From CAWBJP01 sp044867425 (GTDB lineage: Bacteria; Actinomycetota; Acidimicrobiia; IMCC26256; BP-133), in assembly GCA_044867425.1 (NCBI GenBank), contig JBIOUX010000104.1:1-64000 (forward strand): DNA of 64,000 nt. Direction: 5' to 3'. Below, piece by piece: positions 1 through 7,722 of the stretch. Position 1 is the first letter of the stretch. Each line of letters starts with the position of its first letter. Under the pieces are notes generated by a model. That model saw nothing but the letters and a program-made list of their open reading frames with translations. It was not told the DNA's origin and did not search any database. Position numbers and translations under genes: made by a program.

Positions 1-34
1 CACCCGCCGACTACCGACTGGCCGATGGGGTCGC

Positions 35-502
35 TCAGACCCGGGCGGAGGCCGGCGCCGGCGCGAAGGCGGTCGCCAGCCGGGCCAGCGTCAGCGCCCC
101 GAGCAGAAGCCCGAAGTCCCGCACGGCGATGTCGTAGTAGTCGGCCTGCATGAGCAGGTTGACGATGATGCCGCCCAGCCAGGCCGCCACCAGGTAGCCG
201 CCGAACCGGGGCCGGAGGGCCACCACGAGCCCGGCCACGAGCTCGATGACGCCGACGGCGTACATGAGCTGGTGGGTCGTCCAGGGCAGCACGTCGGCGA
301 ACTCGGGGGCGAGGTAGCGGTCCCAGTTCACAAGGACGTGGGCGAACTTGTCCAGCCCGAAGAGGATGGGGGCGGCGGTGAATCCGAGTCGGAGCAGCCA
401 GAACGCCTGGACGGTGGGGTTGTCCAGCCCGGCCTTCCCGCCCCTCGCCGTCACGGCGCCTTCCGTCGTGCCGGTGACGGGAGCTGCTGTCGTGGTTGCC
501 AT
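35..502 (-). CDS. DoxX family integral membrane protein
   Basis: The product is a 155-aa protein with four hydrophobic stretches at about residues 34-55, 79-96, 100-118 and 130-148, the layout and length of the DoxX/DoxX-like family. Members are small inner-membrane proteins, some linked to thiol or quinone redox chemistry, but no specific reaction can be assigned here. The N-terminus is a polar Ala/Thr-rich tail with no signal peptide. The ATG start is supported by an AGGAGG Shine-Dalgarno at 511-516, eight bases upstream. The gene is transcribed away from the ParB-like regulator at 816, and a plausible promoter lies at 541-569. Family assignment is fairly safe; function is unknown. Confidence 0.8.
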   Translation of the reverse strand: MATTTAAPVTGTTEGAVTARGGKAGLDNPTVQAFWLLRLGFTAAPILFGLDKFAHVLVNWDRYLAPEFADVLPWTTHQLMYAVGVIELVAGLVVALRPRFGGYLVAAWLGGIIVNLLMQADYYDIAVRDFGLLLGALTLARLATAFAPAPASARV

Positions 503-540
503 CAGTCTTGCCTCCTGGTCTCTAATATCAGGTAGGCTTG

Positions 541-569
541 ACTTTAGAAGCTCTCCTGGATTTCGTCAA
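541..569 (-). promoter_or_regulatory. Candidate sigma70-type promoter of the DoxX gene
   Basis: On the minus strand, TTGACG (569-564) and TAAAGT (546-541) are separated by exactly 17 bases. The -10 end lies about 40 bases upstream of the DoxX start at 502. The surrounding stretch (about 530-595) is unusually AT-rich for this window. Seen by eye only. Confidence 0.4.
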
Positions 570-658
570 TAGCAATTTTTTTAGAATCAACTCCCGCGCC
601 GCCCGGCGTCTACGGCCAGGGCATGGCGGAGGCGGCGGATCCTGGACTCTCATCGGAA

Positions 659-678
659 ATGAGTGGCGAAACACTCAT
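659..678. promoter_or_regulatory. Palindrome copy 1 (ATGAGTG-N6-CACTCAT)
   Basis: ATGAGTGGCGAAACACTCAT has 7-bp perfect inverted arms around a 6-base centre. The same arms and spacing recur at 17258-17277 and 34201-34220. It lies about 140 bases upstream of the ParB-like regulator start and about 90 bases upstream of the DoxX promoter. The symmetry and length resemble operators of TetR-type dimers, but the cognate regulator is not identifiable in the window. Confidence 0.6.
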
Positions 679-815
679 GCGCTTCCCCCTCGTTGTGCGC
701 CAGACTCGATCGTCGAGAGCCAGCCACACACGGACGCGGTGACGACCCCGCGTCTCTTCGGCGCGATGAACCGCAAGGGGAGGCCGACTTCGATGTGTCG
801 ACCGACGGACCTCTC

Positions 816-1754
816 ATGACTCCCATGGCAGGGCAGCCAGAGCCCCAGGAAATCCACTCTGTAGCGATCGACACGCTCAGGGAGGCCTTCACTCCCCGGC
901 TCGGCCCTGGCGATGTCGATCACATTCGCGCTCTGGCAGAGTGTTACGGCGATCTCCCACCCGTCGTTGTCCACCGCTCCACCATGACGGTGATCGACGG
1001 CGTGCATCGCATCTCCGCAGCCCGGTCACTCGGCCATTCGACCATCAAGGTGCGCTTCTTCGACGGGTCCGAAGCCGATGCGTATGTCGAAGCGGTGCGG
1101 GCCAACATCGCCCACGGCAAGCCACTGGCCCTCTCGGAGCGACGCGAGGCAGCCAGGAACGTCCTTCGGCTGCATCCCGAATGGTCCGACCGGAGAGTGG
1201 CGGAGACGTGCGGACTCTCGCACAAGACGGTTGGTGCGGTACGGAAGCGATCGGCTGGAGAACTTCCCCACTTGAGCGTGCGTGTCGGTCGTGACGCCAG
1301 GACCCGGCCCACCGACCCGGCCGCCCTCCGGCTTCAGGTCGCCGAGATGGCGCGGGCGACACCGACCGCGTCGCTGCGACGGCTGGCGGACCAGGGCGGC
1401 ACATCGCAGTCGACCGTGCTCGACGTCCGCCGGCGGATGGAGCGCGGCGAGAGTCCCGTGCCGCCGCGGCTCTCGGGACCTGACGTTCGTGCCACGTCTT
1501 CCAACCGGCGTCACCGTTCGGAGCCAACCGCCCTGATGGCGGACAGCGCCTGCACCGCCACCCCGGGCAGCAGGGCTTTCGCCGAATGGTTCGAAACCCA
1601 TCGGATCTCGGAAAAAGAGGCCCTCCGGCACCTGGACGACGTGCCGCTCAGCCGGGTGTACCTCGTCGCCGATGAGGCCCGTGGGCAGGCCGCCTTATGG
1701 GAGCGCGTGGCCACCGGCTTGGAAGCACGGGCGGCTGCGGCAAAACGACGATGA
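816..1754 (+). CDS. ParB-domain transcriptional regulator, StrR-like
   Basis: This is a probable pathway-specific DNA-binding activator of the StrR type found in antibiotic clusters. From the ATG at 816 it has 312 residues. A ParB/Srx-like domain fills about residues 8-100 (VIDGVHRISAARSLG is the typical ParB box), followed by a helix-turn-helix (about 105-150, WSDRRVAETCGLSHKTVGAVRKR), a second winged or HTH stretch, and a C-terminal segment with VPLSRVYLVADEARGQAA that is shared by this regulator group. An in-frame ATG at 825 is an alternative start; frame upstream of 816 looks non-coding. There is no strong Shine-Dalgarno, so the start is uncertain. It stands directly before the small peptide and M16 genes, which suggests it controls that cluster. 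Chromosome partitioning is unlikely because there is no parA and the C-terminus is of the regulator type. Confidence 0.75.
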   Translation: MTPMAGQPEPQEIHSVAIDTLREAFTPRLGPGDVDHIRALAECYGDLPPVVVHRSTMTVIDGVHRISAARSLGHSTIKVRFFDGSEADAYVEAVRANIAHGKPLALSERREAARNVLRLHPEWSDRRVAETCGLSHKTVGAVRKRSAGELPHLSVRVGRDARTRPTDPAALRLQVAEMARATPTASLRRLADQGGTSQSTVLDVRRRMERGESPVPPRLSGPDVRATSSNRRHRSEPTALMADSACTATPGSRAFAEWFETHRISEKEALRHLDDVPLSRVYLVADEARGQAALWERVATGLEARAAAAKRR

Positions 1755-1797
1755 CATGGATGGAGCCGTGGCCTCATCCGCCATTGAACCACCAGGA

Positions 1798-1826
1798 TTG
1801 ACCGTCCCACCGATCTGAACTATGAG
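1798..1826 (+). promoter_or_regulatory. Candidate promoter of the small peptide gene
   Basis: TTGACC (1798-1803) and TATGAG (1821-1826) are spaced by 17 bases, and transcription would begin near 1833, about 100 bases before the peptide start codon. The -10 matches the consensus at 4 of 6 bases. It would give the peptide and the M16 genes a transcript separate from the regulator. Confidence 0.4.
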
Positions 1827-1909
1827 TAGATTGAGCCGCCGGGCGATGCCTGCAAAGAGTGGGTTCCCATCCTCGACGGCTTGTGGGATTTTCTCACCGC
1901 TAGTTCCGT

Positions 1910-1930
1910 AAATACTTCCTGGAGGTATTT
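1910..1930 (+). promoter_or_regulatory. Hairpin covering the peptide Shine-Dalgarno
   Basis: AAATAC at 1910-1915 pairs with GTATTT at 1925-1930. The loop plus one wobble pair carry GGAGG (1921-1925), the only ribosome-binding site for the 32-aa peptide, seven bases before its GTG. The near-perfect 21-base symmetry could be an RNA hairpin that limits translation or a DNA operator. Confidence 0.4.
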
Positions 1931-1932
1931 CC

Positions 1933-2031
1933 GTGCCCTACGACAAGATCGGCATCCGAGCGAAGGTTGTCCGCCGGAGCCGCAAGCAAGGACAGGACAG
2001 CAAGAGCAAAGAGAAAAAGCCGTCGAAGTAG
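1933..2031 (+). CDS. Small basic peptide, candidate precursor peptide
   Basis: This 33-codon frame starts with GTG, seven bases after TGGAGG, and encodes 32 residues beginning VPYDKIGIRAKVV. It has one Tyr (residue 3), no Cys or Trp, four Ser, and a strongly basic Lys/Arg/Ser/Gln C-terminal half ending in PSK. The upstream in-frame stop is at 1909-1911 and no other usable start lies between, so the start is well fixed. About 80 percent of third codon positions are G or C, as expected for coding sequence here. Its place before two M16 peptidases, an exporter and tailoring-type enzymes is that of a RiPP precursor; PqqA with PqqF/G is the known analogy. No match to a known precursor family is recognised, so the role is inference. 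Confidence 0.55.
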   Translation: MPYDKIGIRAKVVRRSRKQGQDSKSKEKKPSK

Positions 2032-2053
2032 CCGGCTGGAACACGATGTGAGC

Positions 2054-2088
2054 AGCGCCGCCGTCGGACAGCATCCGGCGGCTGCGCT
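2054..2088 (+). terminator. GC-rich hairpin between peptide and M16 genes (attenuator candidate)
   Basis: AGCGC plus CGCCG (2054-2063) pair with CGGCG (2076-2080) and GCGCT (2084-2088), with a 12-base loop and a 3-base bulge. There is no T-tract. A hairpin placed just after a short peptide gene is common in RiPP operons, where it raises the ratio of precursor to enzyme transcripts; that role is inferred. Confidence 0.35.
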
Positions 2089-2139
2089 GACCACCCCAAA
2101 GGCACAGGCCACTGAGGAGACTCTCGATCGGCGCCGAGG

Positions 2140-3339
2140 ATGAGACGGAACACCTGGGTCGAGCGGGAACTGGCAAACGGGGTGCGGCTCGCCATTGAAA
2201 CCGATGGCGACGGCTGTCCGAGTTATTGCGTTCGGTACGAGGTAGGGAGTAGCCACGAAGCTCCTCATGAGCACGGGCTCGCGCATCTGGTGGAACATCT
2301 TGCCTTCTGTACTGGACGCGGGTCATTCGATGATCTCGCGGCTGAGGCCGGCGGCTTCTGCAACGCCGTGACCGACTTTGATTCCACGTCCTACTTCGGG
2401 ACTGTTCCATGTGGCGACCTGGCGGGGCTGCTCGTCCTGGAAGCGGCTCGCATGCGAGATCTCTTGGCCAGCCACGACGAATGGGCGCGGGAGGTCGAGG
2501 TGATCGCGGACGAAGCCGAGATGTTGAGGAACGATCCCGAGCACCTCTGGATCGAGGATCTGGCCCGGATTCTGTTCGCCAAGAGTGATCCCTACCATCA
2601 CGGAATTCTCGGACCGGTGGGCGAACTGCCCGACCTCGCCGAGGCACGTCATTTCCATCGCCGCCACTACACCCCCCTTCGGTGCGCGGTGGCCGTAGCC
2701 GGGGCGACCGAAGTGGAACCACTGCTCTGCTCGCTGGAAACGGGCTTGGGCCGTCTGCCCATGAGCGGCAGAGCAGCGGCGGTACGGCGGCCGACCTTGA
2801 GGAAAGCGCCGAGAACAGCTGACCTCGATGCGGTAGACGGAAGCGCTCGGGTCTATTTCGTTTGGCCCGCGCCGCCGTGGGGCACCCCGGGTTCCTGGGC
2901 CTTGACGATGTGGGGAAATCTTCTTGTCGTGGGCGCCGACGCCCACCTGGCCTCGGTCAGGGTCAGCGGCGCACCGCTCTCCGACTACGGATATCAGATC
3001 CTGCGCTGGCGGCGTGCGCCGCTCCTGATCGTCTGGGGTGAAGCTGACGATGAAGATGTGCTGCGGCTCGAGGATGCGCTCCACCGGGCGTTGCTCGAAG
3101 CCCCTTCACCCAGCGGCACTGACATCGAGCGCGCCCGGCATCTCGAAGCCATCGGCGGGGCTCGGGCCGTGGAGGACTCATGCGACCGGGCCGGCCTCAA
3201 GGCCGACGCCCTCGCCTACCAGTTGGCTGAGGGAGATGGTGTTCTTCTGATCGAGCGCGTCACCGATGAAATGGTCAGGGAGGCGGCGAGGGTCACCCGG
3301 GGACCCGTGTCCGCGGTTTTGCGGTACCACGGCCGGTGA
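2140..3339 (+). CDS. M16 family zinc metallopeptidase (catalytic subunit)
   Basis: The product is a 399-aa M16B-type peptidase. The inverted zinc motif HLVEH lies at residues 49-53, and a distal acidic helix, VEVIADEAEMLRNDPEH at about 119-135, supplies the third ligand (probably Glu125). The second half has the usual M16 companion fold. Length fits a half-size M16B subunit that works as a dimer. The next gene, an M16 homologue without HxxEH, overlaps it by GTGA, so a PqqF/PqqG-like or MPP-like heterodimer is likely. The nearest plausible substrate is the 32-aa peptide encoded just upstream. The ATG at 2140 has only GAGG immediately before it, so translation may start slightly differently. 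There is no signal peptide, so it is cytoplasmic. Confidence 0.8.
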   Translation: MRRNTWVERELANGVRLAIETDGDGCPSYCVRYEVGSSHEAPHEHGLAHLVEHLAFCTGRGSFDDLAAEAGGFCNAVTDFDSTSYFGTVPCGDLAGLLVLEAARMRDLLASHDEWAREVEVIADEAEMLRNDPEHLWIEDLARILFAKSDPYHHGILGPVGELPDLAEARHFHRRHYTPLRCAVAVAGATEVEPLLCSLETGLGRLPMSGRAAAVRRPTLRKAPRTADLDAVDGSARVYFVWPAPPWGTPGSWALTMWGNLLVVGADAHLASVRVSGAPLSDYGYQILRWRRAPLLIVWGEADDEDVLRLEDALHRALLEAPSPSGTDIERARHLEAIGGARAVEDSCDRAGLKADALAYQLAEGDGVLLIERVTDEMVREAARVTRGPVSAVLRYHGR

Positions 3340-4475
3340 CGCTTGGATTCCCCCTGGTGTCCACCCGGCACCATCGCCTCGGCGTGGTGTCGGGCCGCGC
3401 CCTGTACGACGCCGGCGTCTGGCGGGAGGAGGTTCCCGGGGCCGCGCTGTTGCTGCTGTGCTGGCTTCGGGCCGCCTGCCGGGGCAGCCCGGCGCACGCT
3501 GCCACCGCCCCGCTGGCGGCGCTCGGCGTTCCCCACTTCTGGCACGCCAGCTGGGAGTTTCTCGAGTTGGAGTTCGAGTGCCTTGACGAGGACGTCCAGG
3601 CGGTCGTGGAACGCTTACCGGTGGGAACGCGGTTCGGTTCCCAGTCTGATCCCACCTCGCTCCGGGACGCTGTCGACCGCGCCTTCAGGATGCACCACAC
3701 CCAGATGAGAAGCGCCCTCGCCAGCGGGGCCAGCCACGCCGCGCAGGCCCTGGGCCGAGCATGCCTGGATCGCTACGGTCTCGTCGGAGCCGCGCCACCG
3801 GCCGGTGCCGACGGCTCCGTGATCGTCGGGATGTGGGAACGCCTGGGGCCGCCCAAAGCCATCGTCCTGGCCGGCGACACGGATGTGGCCGAGGCACGGC
3901 CGGTTTGGCCTTCAGCCGCCGCACCGATTCCTCGCCCGCCCAGGCCTGTCGCCGCCCCCGTCTGCCGGGATGAGCGGGTATGCGTGACGGTGGCATTGGA
4001 GGCGGTCGACTGGCCGATCGCGGCTACCACGGCCATGGTGCTCGAACGTGAGTTGGTGGGCCGGTTCCGCCAGCAGGACGGGCTTGCCTACGAGATCTCG
4101 TCGGAACCTCTCGGTCACTGCGTCCTCGGCCAGATGGTGGGGGGACGGAAACGGCGGGACGCTCTCGTCGTCCAGGCTCGTGCCGTCCTTCGTCATCTCC
4201 GCGAATTGTCATCGCCGCTCTGGCAACAGGGCGCGCGCATGGCTTTGGCCCAAGCGCTCGCCGTCCGGCAGCGATCCGAAGTCGTTGTCGACCGGATGGT
4301 GGAGATCATGGCGTCCCAAAACTCGTTCCCCGGCCAGGAGATGGAGAGGGAGATCGACCGGTTGAGGTGGATGGCCGAGAACCCGGCGGATCTGTGGCGG
4401 CCCGCTCCTGCGCCTGGCGTTCTCGTCCTCACGCAGCCAGGCCGACCGGCGCAGCAGCACCTCGCCCGTGCTTGA
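3336..4475 (+). CDS. M16-like peptidase subunit lacking the zinc motif
   Basis: This 379-aa protein is translationally coupled to the catalytic M16 gene (GTGA overlap). It has no HxxEH motif near the N-terminus, but the later part carries the RFRQQDGLAYEISSEPLGHCV type segment (about residues 240-260) typical of M16 subunits that form the closing half of the protease clamshell. By analogy with PqqG and the non-catalytic MPP subunit it probably binds substrate and completes the cavity. The downstream MFS gene starts within its 3-prime end. Moderately sure of the family; the non-catalytic role follows from the missing motif. Confidence 0.65.
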   Translation: MTLGFPLVSTRHHRLGVVSGRALYDAGVWREEVPGAALLLLCWLRAACRGSPAHAATAPLAALGVPHFWHASWEFLELEFECLDEDVQAVVERLPVGTRFGSQSDPTSLRDAVDRAFRMHHTQMRSALASGASHAAQALGRACLDRYGLVGAAPPAGADGSVIVGMWERLGPPKAIVLAGDTDVAEARPVWPSAAAPIPRPPRPVAAPVCRDERVCVTVALEAVDWPIAATTAMVLERELVGRFRQQDGLAYEISSEPLGHCVLGQMVGGRKRRDALVVQARAVLRHLRELSSPLWQQGARMALAQALAVRQRSEVVVDRMVEIMASQNSFPGQEMEREIDRLRWMAENPADLWRPAPAPGVLVLTQPGRPAQQHLARA

Positions 4476-5733
4476 CGCCGGCCGGGCCCGCAGGTCTGGA
4501 CCAGGCCTGTGGGCGGACCCCGACTTCCTCAAGTTCTGGACCGCCCAAACCGTGTCGAGAGTCGGCACCCAGGTCACGTTTCTCGCCCTGCCGCTCACTG
4601 CCGTCGTGCTCCTGGACGCGAGTCCTGCCCAGGTCGGTTGGCTGGCCACCGTGGAGTATCTCCCGTACTTCTTCAGCCTGTGGGCGGGTGTCATAGTGGA
4701 TCGCCTGCGTCGGCGCCGTCTGGTGGTGGGCGCGGACATCGGCCTCAGTCTCGTCATGGGCGTCGTCCCCGTAGCGGCGGCTACCCACCACCTCACCTAT
4801 CCGGCCTTGCTCGGGGTCGCCTTCGCGGTGGGGTGCCTCACCATGCTCATCGAGATCGCCCAGACGAGCTATCTCCCCACCGTGGTCCGTCGGGTGCACC
4901 TGCTCGAGGCGAACACCAAACTGGAGGTCGGCCGGGTCGCCGCCCAGGTGTCCGGATCGGGACTGGGCGGGCTGCTGATCCAGGCGCTGTCGGCGCCCAT
5001 CGCCATCGCCGCCGACAGCGCGTCCTACCTGGTGGCCGGATGCCTCATGGCTCGGATTGCCAAGCCTGAGGCACCGCCACCACGGCAGAGGACCCGCGTC
5101 CTGGCGGAAGTGCAGGAAGGCCTGAGGATGGCCCTGGCCCTGCCGCTGCGGCCCCTGCTCTTCCTGGCCGCGCTGGACAACCTCGTCCTTTCGGCGCAGG
5201 GCGCGGTGTTCGTTCTCTACATGGCTCGGGATCTGAGTTTTCCGCCCGCGTGGATCGGCTTCGTCACGGCCGCGAGCAGTATCGGCGGCGCCCTTCTCGG
5301 TCTCGCTGGGCGGCGCTCCCGTCTCGGCCAGGACCTTCACCGTCGCGTGTCGGGCGCGCAGTCCATGCTCGTCGCCAGCATCGCGATCATGCCCATCGCC
5401 ACGCTCGTCTCACCGGTGACTTCGCTCGCACTGATGATCGCCTCCGGTTTCCTCTACGGTGCCGCCACCGTCGTCCTCTTCGTCACCATCGTGACCGCAC
5501 GACAAGCGCTGACTCCCGACGCGCTCCTCGGCCGGGTCAGTGCCGCGTGGCGCTTCCTGGCGGTGACGGCGACGCCCGCCGGTGCCTTTCTGGGCGGGAC
5601 CCTGGGACAGGCACTGGGACTCCCGACGACGTTCTTCCTGTGCGCCACCGGCTTGTGCGTTCCCCTCGTCCTCATCGCCCGCGCTGAGAGCCGGGCCGGG
5701 CTTGCGCTAGCGGCGGGCCAGAAACACGGATGA
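4468..5733 (+). CDS. MFS transporter, probable product exporter
   Basis: This is a 421-aa protein with about 11-12 hydrophobic segments and the MFS loop after helix 2 (AGVIVDRLRRRRLVVGADI, about residues 73-91). It resembles the MFS_3/enterobactin-exporter-like branch, which mainly secretes small molecules. It overlaps the M16-like gene by eight bases, so peptide processing and export are probably coupled in expression. Its 3-prime end overlaps the convergent methyltransferase gene. The substrate cannot be read from sequence; export of the peptide-derived product, or self-resistance, is inferred. Confidence 0.75.
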   Translation: MLDAGRARRSGPGLWADPDFLKFWTAQTVSRVGTQVTFLALPLTAVVLLDASPAQVGWLATVEYLPYFFSLWAGVIVDRLRRRRLVVGADIGLSLVMGVVPVAAATHHLTYPALLGVAFAVGCLTMLIEIAQTSYLPTVVRRVHLLEANTKLEVGRVAAQVSGSGLGGLLIQALSAPIAIAADSASYLVAGCLMARIAKPEAPPPRQRTRVLAEVQEGLRMALALPLRPLLFLAALDNLVLSAQGAVFVLYMARDLSFPPAWIGFVTAASSIGGALLGLAGRRSRLGQDLHRRVSGAQSMLVASIAIMPIATLVSPVTSLALMIASGFLYGAATVVLFVTIVTARQALTPDALLGRVSAAWRFLAVTATPAGAFLGGTLGQALGLPTTFFLCATGLCVPLVLIARAESRAGLALAAGQKHG

Positions 5734-6498
5734 CCGCTTGCTGGCCAGGAACGGGCCGTCGAAGTGGGGCAGTCGGGAGGCCAGCTCCGCGCCATCCATT
5801 CTCCTGGCCAGGTGGTCCCGCACCGCCGCCCAGTCGGCAAAGGTGACCTGTCCGTTGGCGTCGAGCCGGTCCACCTCCCGGAAATGGCGCTTCAGCCGGC
5901 GCCGGCCGTTCTCGCGGCTGAAGGCGATGATGATGGCGGGTGTCCCGAACAGCAGCTCCCACAGTTCACTGAGGTTGCGCTCACTGAGTGTCGCGGCGAC
6001 AAGCAAGCCCCCGGGTCGCAGGACCCGAGCGGCCTCACGGATCCCGGCCGCGACGTTCTCGAGATAGTGCAACACCCAATTCGCAATAAGACAGTCGACG
6101 GTTCCTGAGGCGAAAGGCAACCGGTTGAGGTCGGCAATTACGGTCCCGAGACCCCGATCGGCTGCCATCTTTGCCATGCGCGGTGAGAGGTCCGCGGCCA
6201 GGACTTTTCCCTTGATTGCGGTTTGCAGCCGAGCGGCGAAGACCGCCGTACCGCAGCCGACGTCCACGATCGTGCCCGGATGAAACTGAGCGACTCTTTC
6301 GAACGCAAGCTCCAAGGCGTCAGTACCCGTTCCCGTGTCGTACAACGCCGACTGCGCCTCGTAGTCGCTCTCCTGTGCGAACGCCTCGAGCACACGTTGG
6401 CGATGGCTAACAGTCTTCGCGGAATGATCACGGCGACGATCGCAACCTGATTGACCTATCACCGCACAACTATTAACGTCGCTTTCAGCGTACTTCAA
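5707..6498 (-). CDS. Class I SAM-dependent methyltransferase (BioC/UbiE-like)
   Basis: The Rossmann methyltransferase core is clear: motif I TIVDVGCGTAVFAARL (about residues 75-90), acidic motif LAADLSPRM, and motif IV LPFASGTVDCLIANWVLHYLE, followed by REAARVLRPGGLLVAATLSE. It is the only minus-strand gene within the plus-strand cluster. The longest frame begins with TTG at 6498; GTG at 6462 is an alternative and the first 25 or so residues look non-conserved, so the start is unsure. The C-terminal FADWAAVRDHLARRMDGAEL region resembles BioC-like carboxyl methyltransferases. It may tailor the cluster product or be an insertion; the substrate is unknown. Confidence 0.75.
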   Translation of the reverse strand: MKYAESDVNSCAVIGQSGCDRRRDHSAKTVSHRQRVLEAFAQESDYEAQSALYDTGTGTDALELAFERVAQFHPGTIVDVGCGTAVFAARLQTAIKGKVLAADLSPRMAKMAADRGLGTVIADLNRLPFASGTVDCLIANWVLHYLENVAAGIREAARVLRPGGLLVAATLSERNLSELWELLFGTPAIIIAFSRENGRRRLKRHFREVDRLDANGQVTFADWAAVRDHLARRMDGAELASRLPHFDGPFLASKRSSVFLARR

Positions 6499-6552
6499 GC
6501 CTGGCTGTCCAGAATTTCATCGCGCCGGGAGAGGCGCCGCGGAGGAGAGCCT

Positions 6553-7722
6553 ATGCCGGACAGCACGGAAGCTTTCGTCCCCTATGAGCATGAGCGTGTC
6601 GAGCGGGAATCGACCAACTGGTGGGATCTGCTCCCCATCTCGATCAACGACACCTACGGCGACCCGTTCATCCCCGAACAGGTCGAGAATACGGTCATGA
6701 AGATCACCCGGCTCATGGACCATCGATTTCCCCTGGCAATCTTCACCAAGGCTGGGTATGACCGTGCCGTCCTACAAAAATTGCGGGCGATTGCTGCCAA
6801 TGACCGTGTGGTGGTCTTCTACAGCCTCACCGGCTTGAACGAGGGCGGTATTTCTTTCGGAGAACGCTTGGCGATGATCGATGGGCTCCGTGACATCTGG
6901 GACAACGTCGTCGTCTTCACCCGTCCAATCATCCGGAACCGGAACGACGATCCTGCACTCCTTCAACGCCTCGTGGATGTTGCCGCCGCCGGAACCAAAC
7001 TCCTCGTGATGGGCGGCCTGCACGACCGCTACAAGAACAAGTTGTTGGAATTTGCTATCGAAGACCTGCTCACGGAAATGTGCGACCAACAAGGCGTGAA
7101 GTGCTTCCACAAGACCGCCTGTTGCGCCGCTTATCTCCATCGCCGGTCCTGCTGGGTACACGACATGACTGGCCCTCACAACCTTGAGGTGGCGCGCCAG
7201 CTCGGCTATCGGTTCGCGATCATCGAGAATCGCGTGGTCCTGGACCGGGCCAGCACGGGTGACCTGAACTTCCTGCGCATGCTGGTACGGGCCGGCGTGT
7301 ACGCCGCCCGTCTCATCAGCAACTACAACCTGCTTACGATCCCGAGCGGCGAGCAGAAATACGAAGCCACTTCGAGTTGGTACGCCTGGTCGGAGAACAT
7401 CGATACCTGCCTCGATTGTGACTATTGCATCATCAAGCAGATTGAATATCTGAAGAGGATGCGGGTGAAGATCGGCACGCATCCGTCAGAAATGGTCGAG
7501 ATCGTCCGCGCCCTGAATCCGGGAGTCGACTTTTCGACGTTCCAGATGACCAAGCTGCGCGAGGAACGGTCGGAGGCGCATACTTACGACGACGTCCGGG
7601 TGGTGAAACCGTGCTTCGTGAGGCGTTATCCACCCCCACCTCTTGCTGCCATCTCGGGGACGGCCCCGGACCGCGTGGTCGCGCCACTTCGGATCGCATG
7701 TACTCCGAGCTCCGCACGCTGA
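6553..7722 (+). CDS. Radical-SAM-like TIM-barrel protein without CxxxCxxC
   Basis: The 389-aa product starts at an ATG with GGAGGAGA upstream. Residues 27-160 match the middle of spore-photoproduct-lyase/Rv2578c-like radical SAM proteins: GDPFIPEQVENTV (36-48), PLAIFTKAGYD (60-70), VVFYSLTGLNEGG (88-99), VVFTRPIIRNRNDD (120-133) and TKLLVMGGLHD (148-158). The N-terminal CxxxCxxC that binds the [4Fe-4S] cluster in that family is absent. Instead there are Cys177, 184, 190, 191 and 200 (HKTACCAAYLHRRSC) and a C-x2-C-x2-C at 286-292. Codon use is AT-richer than neighbouring genes, suggesting transfer. It could be a truncated or degenerate enzyme, or a variant that binds its cluster elsewhere. The last 30 residues are low-complexity and overlap the next gene. 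Confidence 0.55.
   Translation: MPDSTEAFVPYEHERVERESTNWWDLLPISINDTYGDPFIPEQVENTVMKITRLMDHRFPLAIFTKAGYDRAVLQKLRAIAANDRVVVFYSLTGLNEGGISFGERLAMIDGLRDIWDNVVVFTRPIIRNRNDDPALLQRLVDVAAAGTKLLVMGGLHDRYKNKLLEFAIEDLLTEMCDQQGVKCFHKTACCAAYLHRRSCWVHDMTGPHNLEVARQLGYRFAIIENRVVLDRASTGDLNFLRMLVRAGVYAARLISNYNLLTIPSGEQKYEATSSWYAWSENIDTCLDCDYCIIKQIEYLKRMRVKIGTHPSEMVEIVRALNPGVDFSTFQMTKLREERSEAHTYDDVRVVKPCFVRRYPPPPLAAISGTAPDRVVAPLRIACTPSSAR

Larger units (their letters stand above)
503..815. other. Intergenic region between DoxX and the ParB-like regulator
   Basis: This 313-base gap holds the DoxX Shine-Dalgarno and promoter, an AT-rich stretch, and one copy of the ATGAGTG-N6-CACTCAT palindrome at 659-678. An open frame continues upstream of 816 in the frame of the ParB-like gene, but its translation has no ParB-like content, so it is treated as non-coding. 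Confidence 0.5.

Noticed and set aside
816..1754. Chromosome-partition ParB
   Set aside because: No parA or parS-like sites nearby, and the C-terminal region is of the StrR-type pathway-regulator kind.
6553..7722. Calling a normal radical SAM enzyme
   Set aside because: The N-terminal CxxxCxxC is absent, so only a radical-SAM-like call is justified.
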